This document shows, in pieces, positions 33,294-40,393 of a stretch of 64,000 bases of DNA. Location of the stretch: contig NZ_SRHZ01000051.1 of NCBI RefSeq assembly GCF_004684085.1, positions 62,001-126,000 of the forward strand, read 5' to 3'. Below the pieces are notes generated by a model. The model made no database searches and was not told the origin of the DNA. It saw only the letters and a list, made by a program, of their open reading frames with translations. Made by a program: the position numbers and the translations under genes. The stretch comes from Stenotrophomonas maltophilia. GTDB lineage: Bacteria > Pseudomonadota > Gammaproteobacteria > Xanthomonadales > Xanthomonadaceae. The first letter of the stretch is position 1; each line of letters begins with the position of its first letter.

Positions 33294-34369
33294 TACGCCT
33301 TCACCTCACGGCGCAGCAGCTCGCGCTTGCGTTCCACGCCCCAGCGGTAGCCCGCCAGATCGCCATTGCGCCGCACGACACGATGGCAGGGAATAGCCAC
33401 GGCAATATGGTTCGTGGCGCAGGCCTGTGCCACCGCACGTACCGCCTTCGGCGAGCCGATGAGGGCGGCAATGTCGGAATAGCTGACAGTTACCCCCGGC
33501 GGGATCTCGCGCAGGGCCCGCCACACGCGTTCCTGGAACGCCGTTCCCTGCACGTCCAGCGGCAGTTGCAAACCGATCGAGGGGGCCTCGATGAAGCCCA
33601 CCACTTGAGCGATCAGCTGTTCGAACTCGTCATCGCAACCGATGATCTCGGCCTTGGGAAATTGGTCCTGCAGGTCACGCACGAGGCGGTCGGGATCGTC
33701 CCCGAGCAGGATGGCGCAGATGCCGCGCTGGCTCTGCGCCACCAAGATGGCGCCCAGCGAGCACTGACCGACGGCGAAGCGGATGATCGCGCCGGCGCCG
33801 CCGGCCCGATAGTCGCGTGCGCGCATGCCTAGCAGCTGCTCGGACGCCTCGTAGAAGCGGCTGTTGGAATTGAAACCGCTGTCGTAGATGGCGTTGGTGA
33901 TGGACGCATCCGGGCTGCTCAGTTCCTCGCGCAGCTTGCGGGCGCGGTAGGCCGAACTGTAGGCCTTGGGGGTCAAGCCGGTCTCAGCCTTGAAGAGGCG
34001 ATGGAAGTGGAACGGACTCATGCCCACCCCGGCCGCCAGGTCCTCGAGCGCCGGTGGAGTCTCCGAGACCTCAATCAGCCGGCAGGCGCGCGCCACCAGT
34101 GCGGCCCGGTCTGCGGCCGCGCTACCGGCATCGCCGCGGGCGCGGCGGCTGGGGCGGTACCCTGCCCCCTCGGCGGCTTCGGCCGAGGCAAAGAAGGTCA
34201 CGTTCTCGCGCTTGGGCTGCCGCGCCGTTGAGCTGGGCTGGCAATACACACCGGTGGTGCGCACAGCGTAGACGAAGTGGCCGTCGGCACGGACATCGCG
34301 CGCCTGCACCGCGGTCCAGCGTTGGTCGTCGGTTTCATAGGGCATGGTCGTGGTCGTATTCATGTTCAT
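33293..34369 (-). CDS. ada: Ada-type transcription regulator/methyltransferase, degenerate zinc site
   Basis: The 358-residue protein has the three Ada parts. These are an N-terminal Ada_Zn_binding-like domain (about 15-78), an AraC-type helix-turn-helix (MSPFHFHRLFKAETGLTPKA at about 115-190), and a C-terminal O6-methylguanine methyltransferase with the active Cys in AIPCHRVV. In the first domain only Cys43 of the four zinc ligands remains: GVYCQPSSTAR and YRPSRRAR stand where CxxxC and CxxC are expected. A putative Ada box lies 60 bp upstream. It heads the operon with two 2OG oxygenases and the Ada-zinc protein. Confidence 0.85.
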   Translation of the reverse strand: MNMNTTTTMPYETDDQRWTAVQARDVRADGHFVYAVRTTGVYCQPSSTARQPKRENVTFFASAEAAEGAGYRPSRRARGDAGSAAADRAALVARACRLIEVSETPPALEDLAAGVGMSPFHFHRLFKAETGLTPKAYSSAYRARKLREELSSPDASITNAIYDSGFNSNSRFYEASEQLLGMRARDYRAGGAGAIIRFAVGQCSLGAILVAQSQRGICAILLGDDPDRLVRDLQDQFPKAEIIGCDDEFEQLIAQVVGFIEAPSIGLQLPLDVQGTAFQERVWRALREIPPGVTVSYSDIAALIGSPKAVRAVAQACATNHIAVAIPCHRVVRRNGDLAGYRWGVERKRELLRREVKA

Positions 34370-34428
34370 GGTAAAGGTCCGCTTTCCTCGACTGCGAGGT
34401 CACGATACGCACCCCGCAAATCGCAAGC

Positions 34429-34442
34429 ACTCCGATTCTTGC
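34429..34442 (-). promoter_or_regulatory. Putative Ada box, copy 1 (upstream of ada)
   Basis: ACTCCGATTCTTGC on the plus strand (GCAAGAATCGGAGT read with the gene), 60 bp before the ada ATG. The flanking TTGC-N6-ATT pattern is off by one base here. Confidence 0.65.
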
Positions 34443-34451
34443 GCTCGATAT

Positions 34452-35108
34452 TCATCGGGAAGGCAAGCGCCACAGGTACCAGGCGGCCGCGGTCCGATAC
34501 GGAGTCCAAGCCGCACCGATCTCCCGCATCTGGCTTGGCGTTGGCGCCTTCGCCAGGCCTTTGAGGCGTCCATAGCCTTCCCTGACGCCAAAATCCCCCA
34601 CTGGCAGGATGTCTGAACGCTCCAGCGAATAGATCAGGAACATCTCAACGGTCCAGCGCCCGACGCCACGCAGGGACGTCAGACGTTCGATCAATTCCGG
34701 ATCGGGCAGGCGTCTGGCCTCTTCGAGATCGGGGACCACGCCCTCGACAGTGGCATGAGCGATGCCGCGGATGGTCGCCAGCTTGGCTGCGGAGAAGCCG
34801 CAGGCGCGCTGCTGCTCGGGATTGCTGGCCAGCAGCTGTTCAGGGGACGGGAAAGAGCTCTCCGGATAGAGGGCCAGGAGCCGAGCGAGTATCGCATCCC
34901 CGGCTTTGGCGTGTAGCTGCTGATAAGCAATGGCCCGTACCAGGGCTTCGTAGGGCTCGCGCGCGGGCTTGGCCGCGTGTAGGCAAGGGCCGATCCGGGC
35001 GATGTGGCGAGCCCAGTCCTCATCCAGTCCGGAGAGAAAGCGCGATGCCCGTCGGTAGGCAGCCGGTGACAGGTCGGCTGCGATATTCCCTGCAATCGTT
35101 CGGCTCAA
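34452..35108 (-). CDS. alkA: AlkA-like DNA-3-methyladenine glycosylase
   Basis: About 218 residues of HhH-GPD fold. A helical part contains YEALVRAIAYQQLHAKAGDA, the hairpin-helix-hairpin is LTSLRGVGRWTVEMFLIY, and the catalytic Asp sits in PVGDFGVREGYG. The enzyme excises alkylated bases such as 3-methyladenine. The length fits short AlkA/Mag-type proteins without the E. coli N-terminal domain. The start is uncertain: a TTG at 35108 lies just past the ogt stop. It is probably co-transcribed after ogt. Confidence 0.8.
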   Translation of the reverse strand: MSRTIAGNIAADLSPAAYRRASRFLSGLDEDWARHIARIGPCLHAAKPAREPYEALVRAIAYQQLHAKAGDAILARLLALYPESSFPSPEQLLASNPEQQRACGFSAAKLATIRGIAHATVEGVVPDLEEARRLPDPELIERLTSLRGVGRWTVEMFLIYSLERSDILPVGDFGVREGYGRLKGLAKAPTPSQMREIGAAWTPYRTAAAWYLWRLPSR

Positions 35109-35110
35109 GA

Positions 35111-35662
35111 TCAGAACCCCGGCAGCATGGCGGTCTGCGGTGCATCGTTCCGGGCCGGCATCGCCTCCTCGTGCTCCAGCAGCCAGCGCTTGCGATGCAG
35201 GCCCCAGGCGTAACCTCTGAGCTCGCCGTTGCTGGCGATGACCCGATGGCACGGCACGATGATGGCGATCGGATTGGCACCATTTGCCGCCCCCACATCG
35301 ATCGCTGCACGCGGGTCCGAGAACCCCAGCCCTCTGGCCAGCGCTCCGTAGGTCGTAGTCGTTCCCGCCGGTATGCGGCGCAGCGCTGCCCAGACCTGAC
35401 CCTGCAACTCCGTGCCCGCGTTCTCCGTGCGCAGGGCCTCGAGCGCTTTCACTTCGCCCTCGAAGTAGCGGTCCAGCGCTCCGGCGATTTCAACCGGTGC
35501 CGCAACCTCGATGAGCTCCACCTCGTCATACTGCTCGCGCAGGCCACGATGCAGCCGGGTAGTGTGATCGACAAAATCGAGCGCACGCACTGCCTGCTGC
35601 GCATCGGTCACCAGCAGCAGGGCGCCGAGTGGCGAATCCAGCTGGCTCAGGAACATTCTCAT
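35111..35662 (-). CDS. ogt: O6-methylguanine-DNA methyltransferase (Ogt type)
   Basis: The 183-residue protein has the suicide-acceptor Cys in IIVPCHRVIASNGELRGYAW, preceded by the DNA-binding TYGALARGLGFSDPRAA helix region. The N-terminal fold contains FLSQLDSPLGALLLVTD. It removes methyl groups from O6-methylguanine, being consumed in the act. AAAGGAG lies upstream of the ATG at 35662. Together with the small gene at 35716 and alkA it forms the group behind Ada box copy 2. Confidence 0.85.
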   Translation of the reverse strand: MRMFLSQLDSPLGALLLVTDAQQAVRALDFVDHTTRLHRGLREQYDEVELIEVAAPVEIAGALDRYFEGEVKALEALRTENAGTELQGQVWAALRRIPAGTTTTYGALARGLGFSDPRAAIDVGAANGANPIAIIVPCHRVIASNGELRGYAWGLHRKRWLLEHEEAMPARNDAPQTAMLPGF

Positions 35663-35715
35663 GGCGAACTCCTTTCCTCATTGGGTGCATGGGACGCTGG
35701 CGAAGCGGCGCCCAT

Positions 35716-35907
35716 TCATTTCAACCGGGTTACGCCGAACTCGCCCAGCAGATGGACCGCGCCGTCCACCAGATGCAGTTCGGTGCGGCCCTGCTCGTTG
35801 ATGCACCATTGCGCGCTCCCGGCATCGACCAGCGTCTGGCAATACGCTTCGACCTGGCGGCGGGTATCGGCCACCTCGTCCGTCAGGTCGACGGATATCG
35901 TGTTCAT
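35716..35907 (-). CDS. Small hypothetical protein (63 aa) in alkylation locus
   Basis: The protein reads MNTISVDLTDEVADTRRQVE, then AYCQTLVDAGSAQWCINEQG and ends GEFGVTRLK. It is acidic with two cysteines and no membrane segment. It lies directly between Ada box copy 2 (about 50 bp upstream) and ogt (54 bp downstream), so it is likely the first gene of that transcript. No family recognised. The ATG at 35907 was chosen because the regulatory motif lies upstream of it. Confidence 0.6.
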   Translation of the reverse strand: MNTISVDLTDEVADTRRQVEAYCQTLVDAGSAQWCINEQGRTELHLVDGAVHLLGEFGVTRLK

Positions 35908-35957
35908 GCGAAACCTCGGTTGCTGCACATACGGTACGGGTGTCATCCCCGCGGGAA

Positions 35958-35980
35958 ACTCCGTCTCTTGCGATTGAATT
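35958..35980 (-). promoter_or_regulatory. Putative Ada box, copy 2
   Basis: ACTCCGTCTCTTGC followed by GATTGAATT. TTGC-N6-ATT is the exact complement of the E. coli Ada box AAT-N6-GCAA. It lies about 50 bp before the start at 35907, in the gap after alkB. Confidence 0.7.
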
Positions 35981-35986
35981 CCGGCT

Positions 35987-36643
35987 TCAGCCGGCCCTGC
36001 GGAAGGTGAAGTTGATGCGCTGGCTGCCCAGCTGCGGATGAGGGACATCCTTCAGCGGCATCACCCCGTGAAAACGCAGGCGGTCTGCGCCTCCCCACAC
36101 CACCACGTCGCCATGCTCCAGAGGCACCTTCGCGGTCGGATCTGATCGCGCCTGACCGCCGAACAGGAACACCGCCGACATGCCCAGCGAGACCGAGACG
36201 ATAGGAGCGCCATAGTCAAGTTCGTTCTTGTCCTGGTGCAGCGAAAGCCGCGCGCCCGGCCCGTAGCGGTTGACCAGGCAGGCATCGGGATCGAAGTGGT
36301 CGAACCCCGCCGCCGCTGCCGCTTCGGTGGCCAGGCGCGCGAACACCTCCGGCATAGCCGGCCAGGGCTGGCCGGTGTCAGGATCGGTCGTGGTGTAGCG
36401 ATAACCCCGGCGATCGCTGGTCCAACCCAGCGCGCCACAGTTGGTCAACGCTACGGACATGGTGAAGCCGCCAGGCGTCACCATGTGCCGGAACGGCGAC
36501 ATGGCTTCGATGCGTGCAATGGCGGGCATCAGCGCCTCCGCATACGGGAGGGCGAATCCGCGCAGCACCACCGTTGCAGGTCCGAGGTACTGACGCAGGT
36601 CCGGTTTATCTGCCGCGAAAAGCTCGAGCGAGGACATGCTCAC
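35987..36643 (-). CDS. alkB: AlkB-type DNA dealkylase (2OG-Fe(II) dioxygenase)
   Basis: The 218-residue protein has AlkB landmarks: a GFTMSVALTNCGALGW lid segment, VNRYGPGARLSLHQDKNELD with the HxD iron motif, distal His in RLRFHGVMPL, and the arginines of SQRINFTFRRAG that hold 2-oxoglutarate. It oxidatively removes methyl groups from 1-methyladenine and 3-methylcytosine in DNA. The GTG at 36643 overlaps the previous gene's TGA (GTGA); an ATG 6 nt later is also possible. Third gene of the transcript that starts at 37940. Confidence 0.9.
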   Translation of the reverse strand: MSMSSLELFAADKPDLRQYLGPATVVLRGFALPYAEALMPAIARIEAMSPFRHMVTPGGFTMSVALTNCGALGWTSDRRGYRYTTTDPDTGQPWPAMPEVFARLATEAAAAAGFDHFDPDACLVNRYGPGARLSLHQDKNELDYGAPIVSVSLGMSAVFLFGGQARSDPTAKVPLEHGDVVVWGGADRLRFHGVMPLKDVPHPQLGSQRINFTFRRAG

Positions 36644-37362
36644 CTCGCGTCGTGGAAAATCAGGCCCACGGTATGACGGCTGCCACTGCGCAGCCGACTG
36701 ACACCGTGCCGCATGGCGACCTTGCGTATGCCGCGCCGGCCAGCGGCGGGCCGTTGATTGACCGTGAATACCACTGCATCGCCCTTGCGCAGCGTGACGA
36801 CTTCGGCGCGTTGACCCTTGGACGAAAGCTCAGTCATCACGAACTCACCACCTTCAAAATCCTCGCCTGGCGCGGACAGCAGGATGGCGACCTGTAGCGG
36901 AAAAACGTGCTCGCCATAGAGATCCTGGTGAAGGCAGTTGTAGTCCCCTTCGCCATACCGAAGGATCAACGGCGTCGGACGGATCTGGCCCGCTCGGTGG
37001 CACTGTTGCAGGAACTCATCGAGCCCATCCGGGTACCGCACGTCGATATCCAGCATCCGGTTCCAGCGATTGGCGATCGGAGCGACCCGTGGATAGAGCA
37101 ACTGGCGCAACTGCTCCAGCAGCGGCGGCAGTGGGTAGGCGAAGTACTTGTACTCGCCGCGTCCGAACCCGTGACGGGCCATGACAATCCGCGTGCGAAA
37201 GCCGGTTTCCCGTAGGTACAGCGCGGCCAATTCGTCGCACTCCCCCGTGCTCAGCAGGCTGGGAATGACGGCGTTGCCGTGGGCATCGAGCGACCGCTCG
37301 ATGCCCACCCAGTCACGGACCGCAATAGCCGTGGCGCGACCGTAGTTCTGCGCCGCTGTCAT
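36640..37362 (-). CDS. 2OG-Fe(II) oxygenase, alkylation-response operon
   Basis: The 240-residue dioxygenase has FGRGEYKYFAYPLPPLLEQL, VAPIANRWNRMLDIDVRYP, the iron motif in DYNCLHQDLYGEHVFPLQV and a distal His in MRHGVSRLRSG. It is paralogous to 31508-32257 and 32577-33293. The ATG at 37362 overlaps the stop of the methyltransferase gene (ATGA), and the alkB start overlaps its own stop. Being sandwiched between two alkylation-repair genes suggests an allied role; the substrate is unknown. Confidence 0.8.
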   Translation of the reverse strand: MTAAQNYGRATAIAVRDWVGIERSLDAHGNAVIPSLLSTGECDELAALYLRETGFRTRIVMARHGFGRGEYKYFAYPLPPLLEQLRQLLYPRVAPIANRWNRMLDIDVRYPDGLDEFLQQCHRAGQIRPTPLILRYGEGDYNCLHQDLYGEHVFPLQVAILLSAPGEDFEGGEFVMTELSSKGQRAEVVTLRKGDAVVFTVNQRPAAGRRGIRKVAMRHGVSRLRSGSRHTVGLIFHDAR

Positions 37363-37940
37363 GCGGCGGGCCCCATCATCGCTGCGCCAGCCTCTTCGGC
37401 CAGAAGCGCGCGCCTGCGTTCGACGCCCCAACGATAGCCGGAGATCGAACCGTCGCTGCGCACCACCCGATGGCAGGGGACCGCCACGGCCAGCACGTTG
37501 GCGGCGCAGGCGCCGGCCACCGCGCGGACCGCTTCCGGCACGCCGATATCGCGCGCCACTTCGCTGTAGCTGCGGGTTCTGCCCGCCGGAATTCCGCACA
37601 GTGCCTGCCAGACTTTCTGCTCGAACTCCGTTCCGCCAATATCGAGATTGATCACGCCTTCGGAGGCATCCTTGTCGATGAAGCCGATGACCTGGCCCAG
37701 CTCGCGCTGCAGCCCGACCTGATCGGCCTGCAATTCGACAGGCGCGAAGGCCGCGGCAAGCTGATCGCGCAATGACGGCGCATCCTCGCCAAGGAAAATG
37801 GCGCAGACGCCGAGCTGGCTCCGACCGATGAGCACTCTGCCCAGCATCGCCTGGCCAATAGCGAAGCGGATTGGACCTTCCACCCGGCTACCCGGCGCGC
37901 GGAAGTGATATTTGAATGTGAGATTGGAGTGGATGGTCAT
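37359..37940 (-). CDS. Methylated-DNA-protein-cysteine methyltransferase (Ada C-terminal type)
   Basis: The 193-residue protein is like the last part of Ada: PIRFAIGQAMLGRVLIGRSQ, then CAIFLGEDAPSLRDQL, and the acceptor Cys in AVPCHRVVRSDGSISGYRW. It resembles the C-terminal domain of the ada product at 33293 more than Ogt, so it may have arisen by splitting off from an ada gene. First gene of the operon with a 2OG oxygenase and alkB. Ada box copy 3 lies 57 bp upstream. Confidence 0.85.
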   Translation of the reverse strand: MTIHSNLTFKYHFRAPGSRVEGPIRFAIGQAMLGRVLIGRSQLGVCAIFLGEDAPSLRDQLAAAFAPVELQADQVGLQRELGQVIGFIDKDASEGVINLDIGGTEFEQKVWQALCGIPAGRTRSYSEVARDIGVPEAVRAVAGACAANVLAVAVPCHRVVRSDGSISGYRWGVERRRALLAEEAGAAMMGPAA

Positions 37941-37996
37941 GGCAATTACTCACTTGGAGAGTGAGGCCAGTGTGGATATCCAGGCAACCTCAAAAA

Positions 37997-38019
37997 ACTC
38001 CGATCCTTGCGATTGAATT
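37997..38019 (-). promoter_or_regulatory. Putative Ada box, copy 3
   Basis: ACTCCGATCCTTGC followed by GATTGAATT. As in copy 2, TTGC-N6-ATT is the exact complement of AAT-N6-GCAA. It lies 57 bp before the ATG at 37940. Confidence 0.7.
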
Positions 38020-38028
38020 CCTCTTTTC

Positions 38029-38601
38029 TCACCAGCCGGGATAGCGGGCGATCAACTGCAGCCACAGGTCCAGGCAACCGGCATCACGCAGGTAATGCAA
38101 GGCCTCCGAGGCCTTCCACGTGCAGGGGACGCGACGCAGCCAGATCGAATCCGGACCGCCCCGGTACATCCAGATCAAGGTCGCTGCAATCATCTGCCTT
38201 TCCGGCGCCATATCGCGAAAATCCGCCCGCCAGCGCGCCATTTCAACTGGATGGTGCTCGCCGGTGCGTGCATCATAGGCCGTCGGACAAACGCTCCGAT
38301 GGAAGTCGCCATCGTAGGTCCTGGCAAACAGCCGGGAGAGCCGCAATCGCCCGACGGCCTCCTGCATGGCCTCGTCGAATCGTTCCGGCGATCGCGCGAA
38401 ATCAGTAGCGGGGGCCGCCAAGGTGGCCAGCTGTGCCGCCCCCTCGTGAGCCAAATCAAGAAGACTCAGTACCAGATCTTCGAGCCGCATCTGACTAAGG
38501 TGCGAGAACGCGACCTCTTGAGAAGAAGGGTCGCTTGTCGTCGTTGCGAGCCAATCGCTCAGCGATTGAACCACAGATTCCACGTCTGCAGATGAGATCA
38601 T
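38029..38601 (-). CDS. Hypothetical protein (190 aa)
   Basis: A mostly helical soluble protein beginning MISSADVESVVQSLSDWLAT, with LEDLVLSLLDLAHEGAAQLA in the middle and a Trp/Tyr-rich end (MYRGGPDSIWLRRVPCTWKA). No known motif, signal peptide or membrane segment. It sits between Ada box copy 3 and the SnoaL-like gene on the same strand, but no copy of the motif is seen in front of it. No function assigned. Confidence 0.6.
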   Translation of the reverse strand: MISSADVESVVQSLSDWLATTTSDPSSQEVAFSHLSQMRLEDLVLSLLDLAHEGAAQLATLAAPATDFARSPERFDEAMQEAVGRLRLSRLFARTYDGDFHRSVCPTAYDARTGEHHPVEMARWRADFRDMAPERQMIAATLIWMYRGGPDSIWLRRVPCTWKASEALHYLRDAGCLDLWLQLIARYPGW

Positions 38602-38799
38602 TGGGGTCTGCCCAGGATAGGGAAGTGACGCAGTGAGGAGCGATCGAGAGGTCCCCGTTCCGGCCAGTCTTCTTTACGGCAAAGCAATCGAAGCGGCCGA
38701 TCAGAGCGAGTCCCAAGAGAAGAAAACCCGCATTGTCTGCAGGCCTCCTTCGTTCCAGCAGATGTGTCATTGCCCAAGGGGCCAGACACGATGTTCCCT

Positions 38800-39267
38800 T
38801 CAGCCGCCACCGTTGAGCGTGGTCGCTTTGATCAGGCCAAGCTGGGTCAGGGCAGTCACACCATCATCCAGGCCGATCTCCTCCACGATCTTGCCGTCGA
38901 CCACCTTCAGCACCGTAGTGCCGGTGAAGTGCATGCGACGACCCGTCGCCGCCGGCAGCCCACCGATCAGGAGATCGTCATGTGCCGGCCCGGTATGCGT
39001 ACCGCCGCCTTCCCACTGGCCGACCACGTAATCACCTTCTGCGATCAGGTCCGCCGTGCCCCAGAAATTGAGATCGGGGAACGCTTTACGGAAGTCGGTC
39101 ATGAAGGCCCGGATATCGCCATGACCACGGCGCGGAGCGTGCAGCGAGTACTGCAGCAGCATATCGGGCGCTGCGATCTCTTCGATAACCGCCAGATTCG
39201 GGTTCTTGCCCCAGAACTCGGTGAACCAGCGGCCGACGACAGCTTTGTTTTGCTCTTCTTTACTCAT
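38800..39267 (-). CDS. SnoaL-like polyketide cyclase/ester cyclase family protein
   Basis: The 155-residue protein has a SnoaL-type cone fold pattern: KAVVGRWFTEFWGKNPNL, FMTDFRKAFPDLNFWGTADL, YVVGQWEGGGTHTGPAHDDL and VVDGKIVEEIGLDDGVTALT. Many such proteins are simple hydrolases, isomerases or binding proteins, so the substrate is open. GAGGATT lies about 9 nt before the ATG at 39267. A copy of the Ada-box-like motif lies 87 bp upstream, placing it in the alkylation response by inference. Confidence 0.75.
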   Translation of the reverse strand: MSKEEQNKAVVGRWFTEFWGKNPNLAVIEEIAAPDMLLQYSLHAPRRGHGDIRAFMTDFRKAFPDLNFWGTADLIAEGDYVVGQWEGGGTHTGPAHDDLLIGGLPAATGRRMHFTGTTVLKVVDGKIVEEIGLDDGVTALTQLGLIKATTLNGGG

Positions 39268-39353
39268 TGGAAAATCCTCGGAATGGTTCGGAGCGATCAT
39301 CGGCACGTATCGATGACCTCAAGGAAAGCGTAGAGGCCAGGTCCCATTTCCAA

Positions 39354-39367
39354 ACTCCGATTCTTGC
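39354..39367 (-). promoter_or_regulatory. Putative Ada box, copy 4
   Basis: ACTCCGATTCTTGC, identical to copies 1 and 5 over 14 bases, 87 bp before the start at 39267. The flank is TGTCCATTT, so the AAT half is displaced by one base. Confidence 0.6.
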
Positions 39368-39378
39368 TGTCCATTTCA

Positions 39379-40116
39379 TCACTCCCGCCATGGACGATCA
39401 CCGGAGACCGCATGAACGAGGACCGCCAAGGCGTCCAGCGCTTGGTCCTGGCACCCGATGTTGGTCAGCGCATCGCAAGTTCGGTACAGGTAGTCCCGAC
39501 AACTTCCCAGAGCGCCAGCCGCCGTAGCCAACCTGTGCACAACGCTGTCCACGTCAAGATCTCCGGCATATTGCGGGAGATCCCTATCGATGGTGAAAGC
39601 GATCGCGGAACCCAGGACCCCTCCACTTTCATCGCTCAGCTCGACCCAACGAGGAACATAAGCGCCACACGCCATCTCCCTTCTCCACAGCAATTTGAGC
39701 TCTTGCTCGATATCGGTCTCCTCCAATCGATAGGCAACGCCTTTGCAGCGACCACCACGTTCAAGTCCCAGCATCAGTCCAGGCTGATCGGCGGTGGCGC
39801 GCAGTGACGTGATGGAAAAGCAGAACGACCTATGCCAACCGTCCACCTGAGCGATCCGTCTTTCCGCTGCGCGAAGCATTGGATTCCATACCAGCGAGCC
39901 ATAGGCGAAGACCCATACCTCGCCGGGTGGTCTGCGTGCCAGCACACTGCGCAATGAGACTTGCCGATCGGCCTCGCTAAGGACACGCGAGCCACACGAG
40001 TCTTGGGCCACTAGCGCGTCAAGATTCCCCTGTTCAAGCAGTTGCCGCGTCAGCACAGGGGAGGAGACAGAGTACGCGCCAAGCGATACGGCAGATGAAA
40101 GTTCGGTATCGAACAT
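39379..40116 (-). CDS. ChaC-type gamma-glutamylcyclotransferase
   Basis: The 245-residue protein has the ChaC signature VWVFAYGSLVWNPML, then RSFCFSITSLRATADQPGLM and GVAYRLEETDIEQELKLLW with the catalytic Glu in this region. ChaC enzymes cut glutathione to 5-oxoproline and Cys-Gly. GAGGAAATC stands just before the ATG at 40116. Ada box copy 5 lies 82 bp upstream. Placing glutathione breakdown under an alkylation regulator is unusual, since glutathione traps electrophiles. Confidence 0.85.
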   Translation of the reverse strand: MFDTELSSAVSLGAYSVSSPVLTRQLLEQGNLDALVAQDSCGSRVLSEADRQVSLRSVLARRPPGEVWVFAYGSLVWNPMLRAAERRIAQVDGWHRSFCFSITSLRATADQPGLMLGLERGGRCKGVAYRLEETDIEQELKLLWRREMACGAYVPRWVELSDESGGVLGSAIAFTIDRDLPQYAGDLDVDSVVHRLATAAGALGSCRDYLYRTCDALTNIGCQDQALDALAVLVHAVSGDRPWRE

Positions 40117-40197
40117 GATTTCCTCGTGGGTGCCTGCGGCCAAACAGGATGGCCAGAGATGCGGGCACGCACTTTGCCGGCGAGCGCTTCTTTATTA

Positions 40198-40211
40198 ACT
40201 CCGATTCTTGC
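40198..40211 (-). promoter_or_regulatory. Putative Ada box, copy 5
   Basis: ACTCCGATTCTTGC, then GATAAGAGATG, 82 bp before the chaC-like start. Confidence 0.6.
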
Positions 40212-40393
40212 GATAAGAGATGTTTGCTCGACGACCTTGGAATTCTGCAGTCAGGGCGCAGCCACGCGTCCATCCGTCAATCGCAGTTCCTGGATCAATG
40301 CAATCAATGCCCGCAGCCGTGCCGGACGACAGCGCCCCCGTGTAGCAAAGGCGAAGTCCGGCAAAAGGTTGACACCAGGGCAGCACCTCACGA

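Noticed and set aside
35045..35977. 310-aa plus-strand frame opposite alkA and ogt
   Set aside because: The minus strand encodes two clear repair proteins with active-site motifs; the plus-strand text has no known features.
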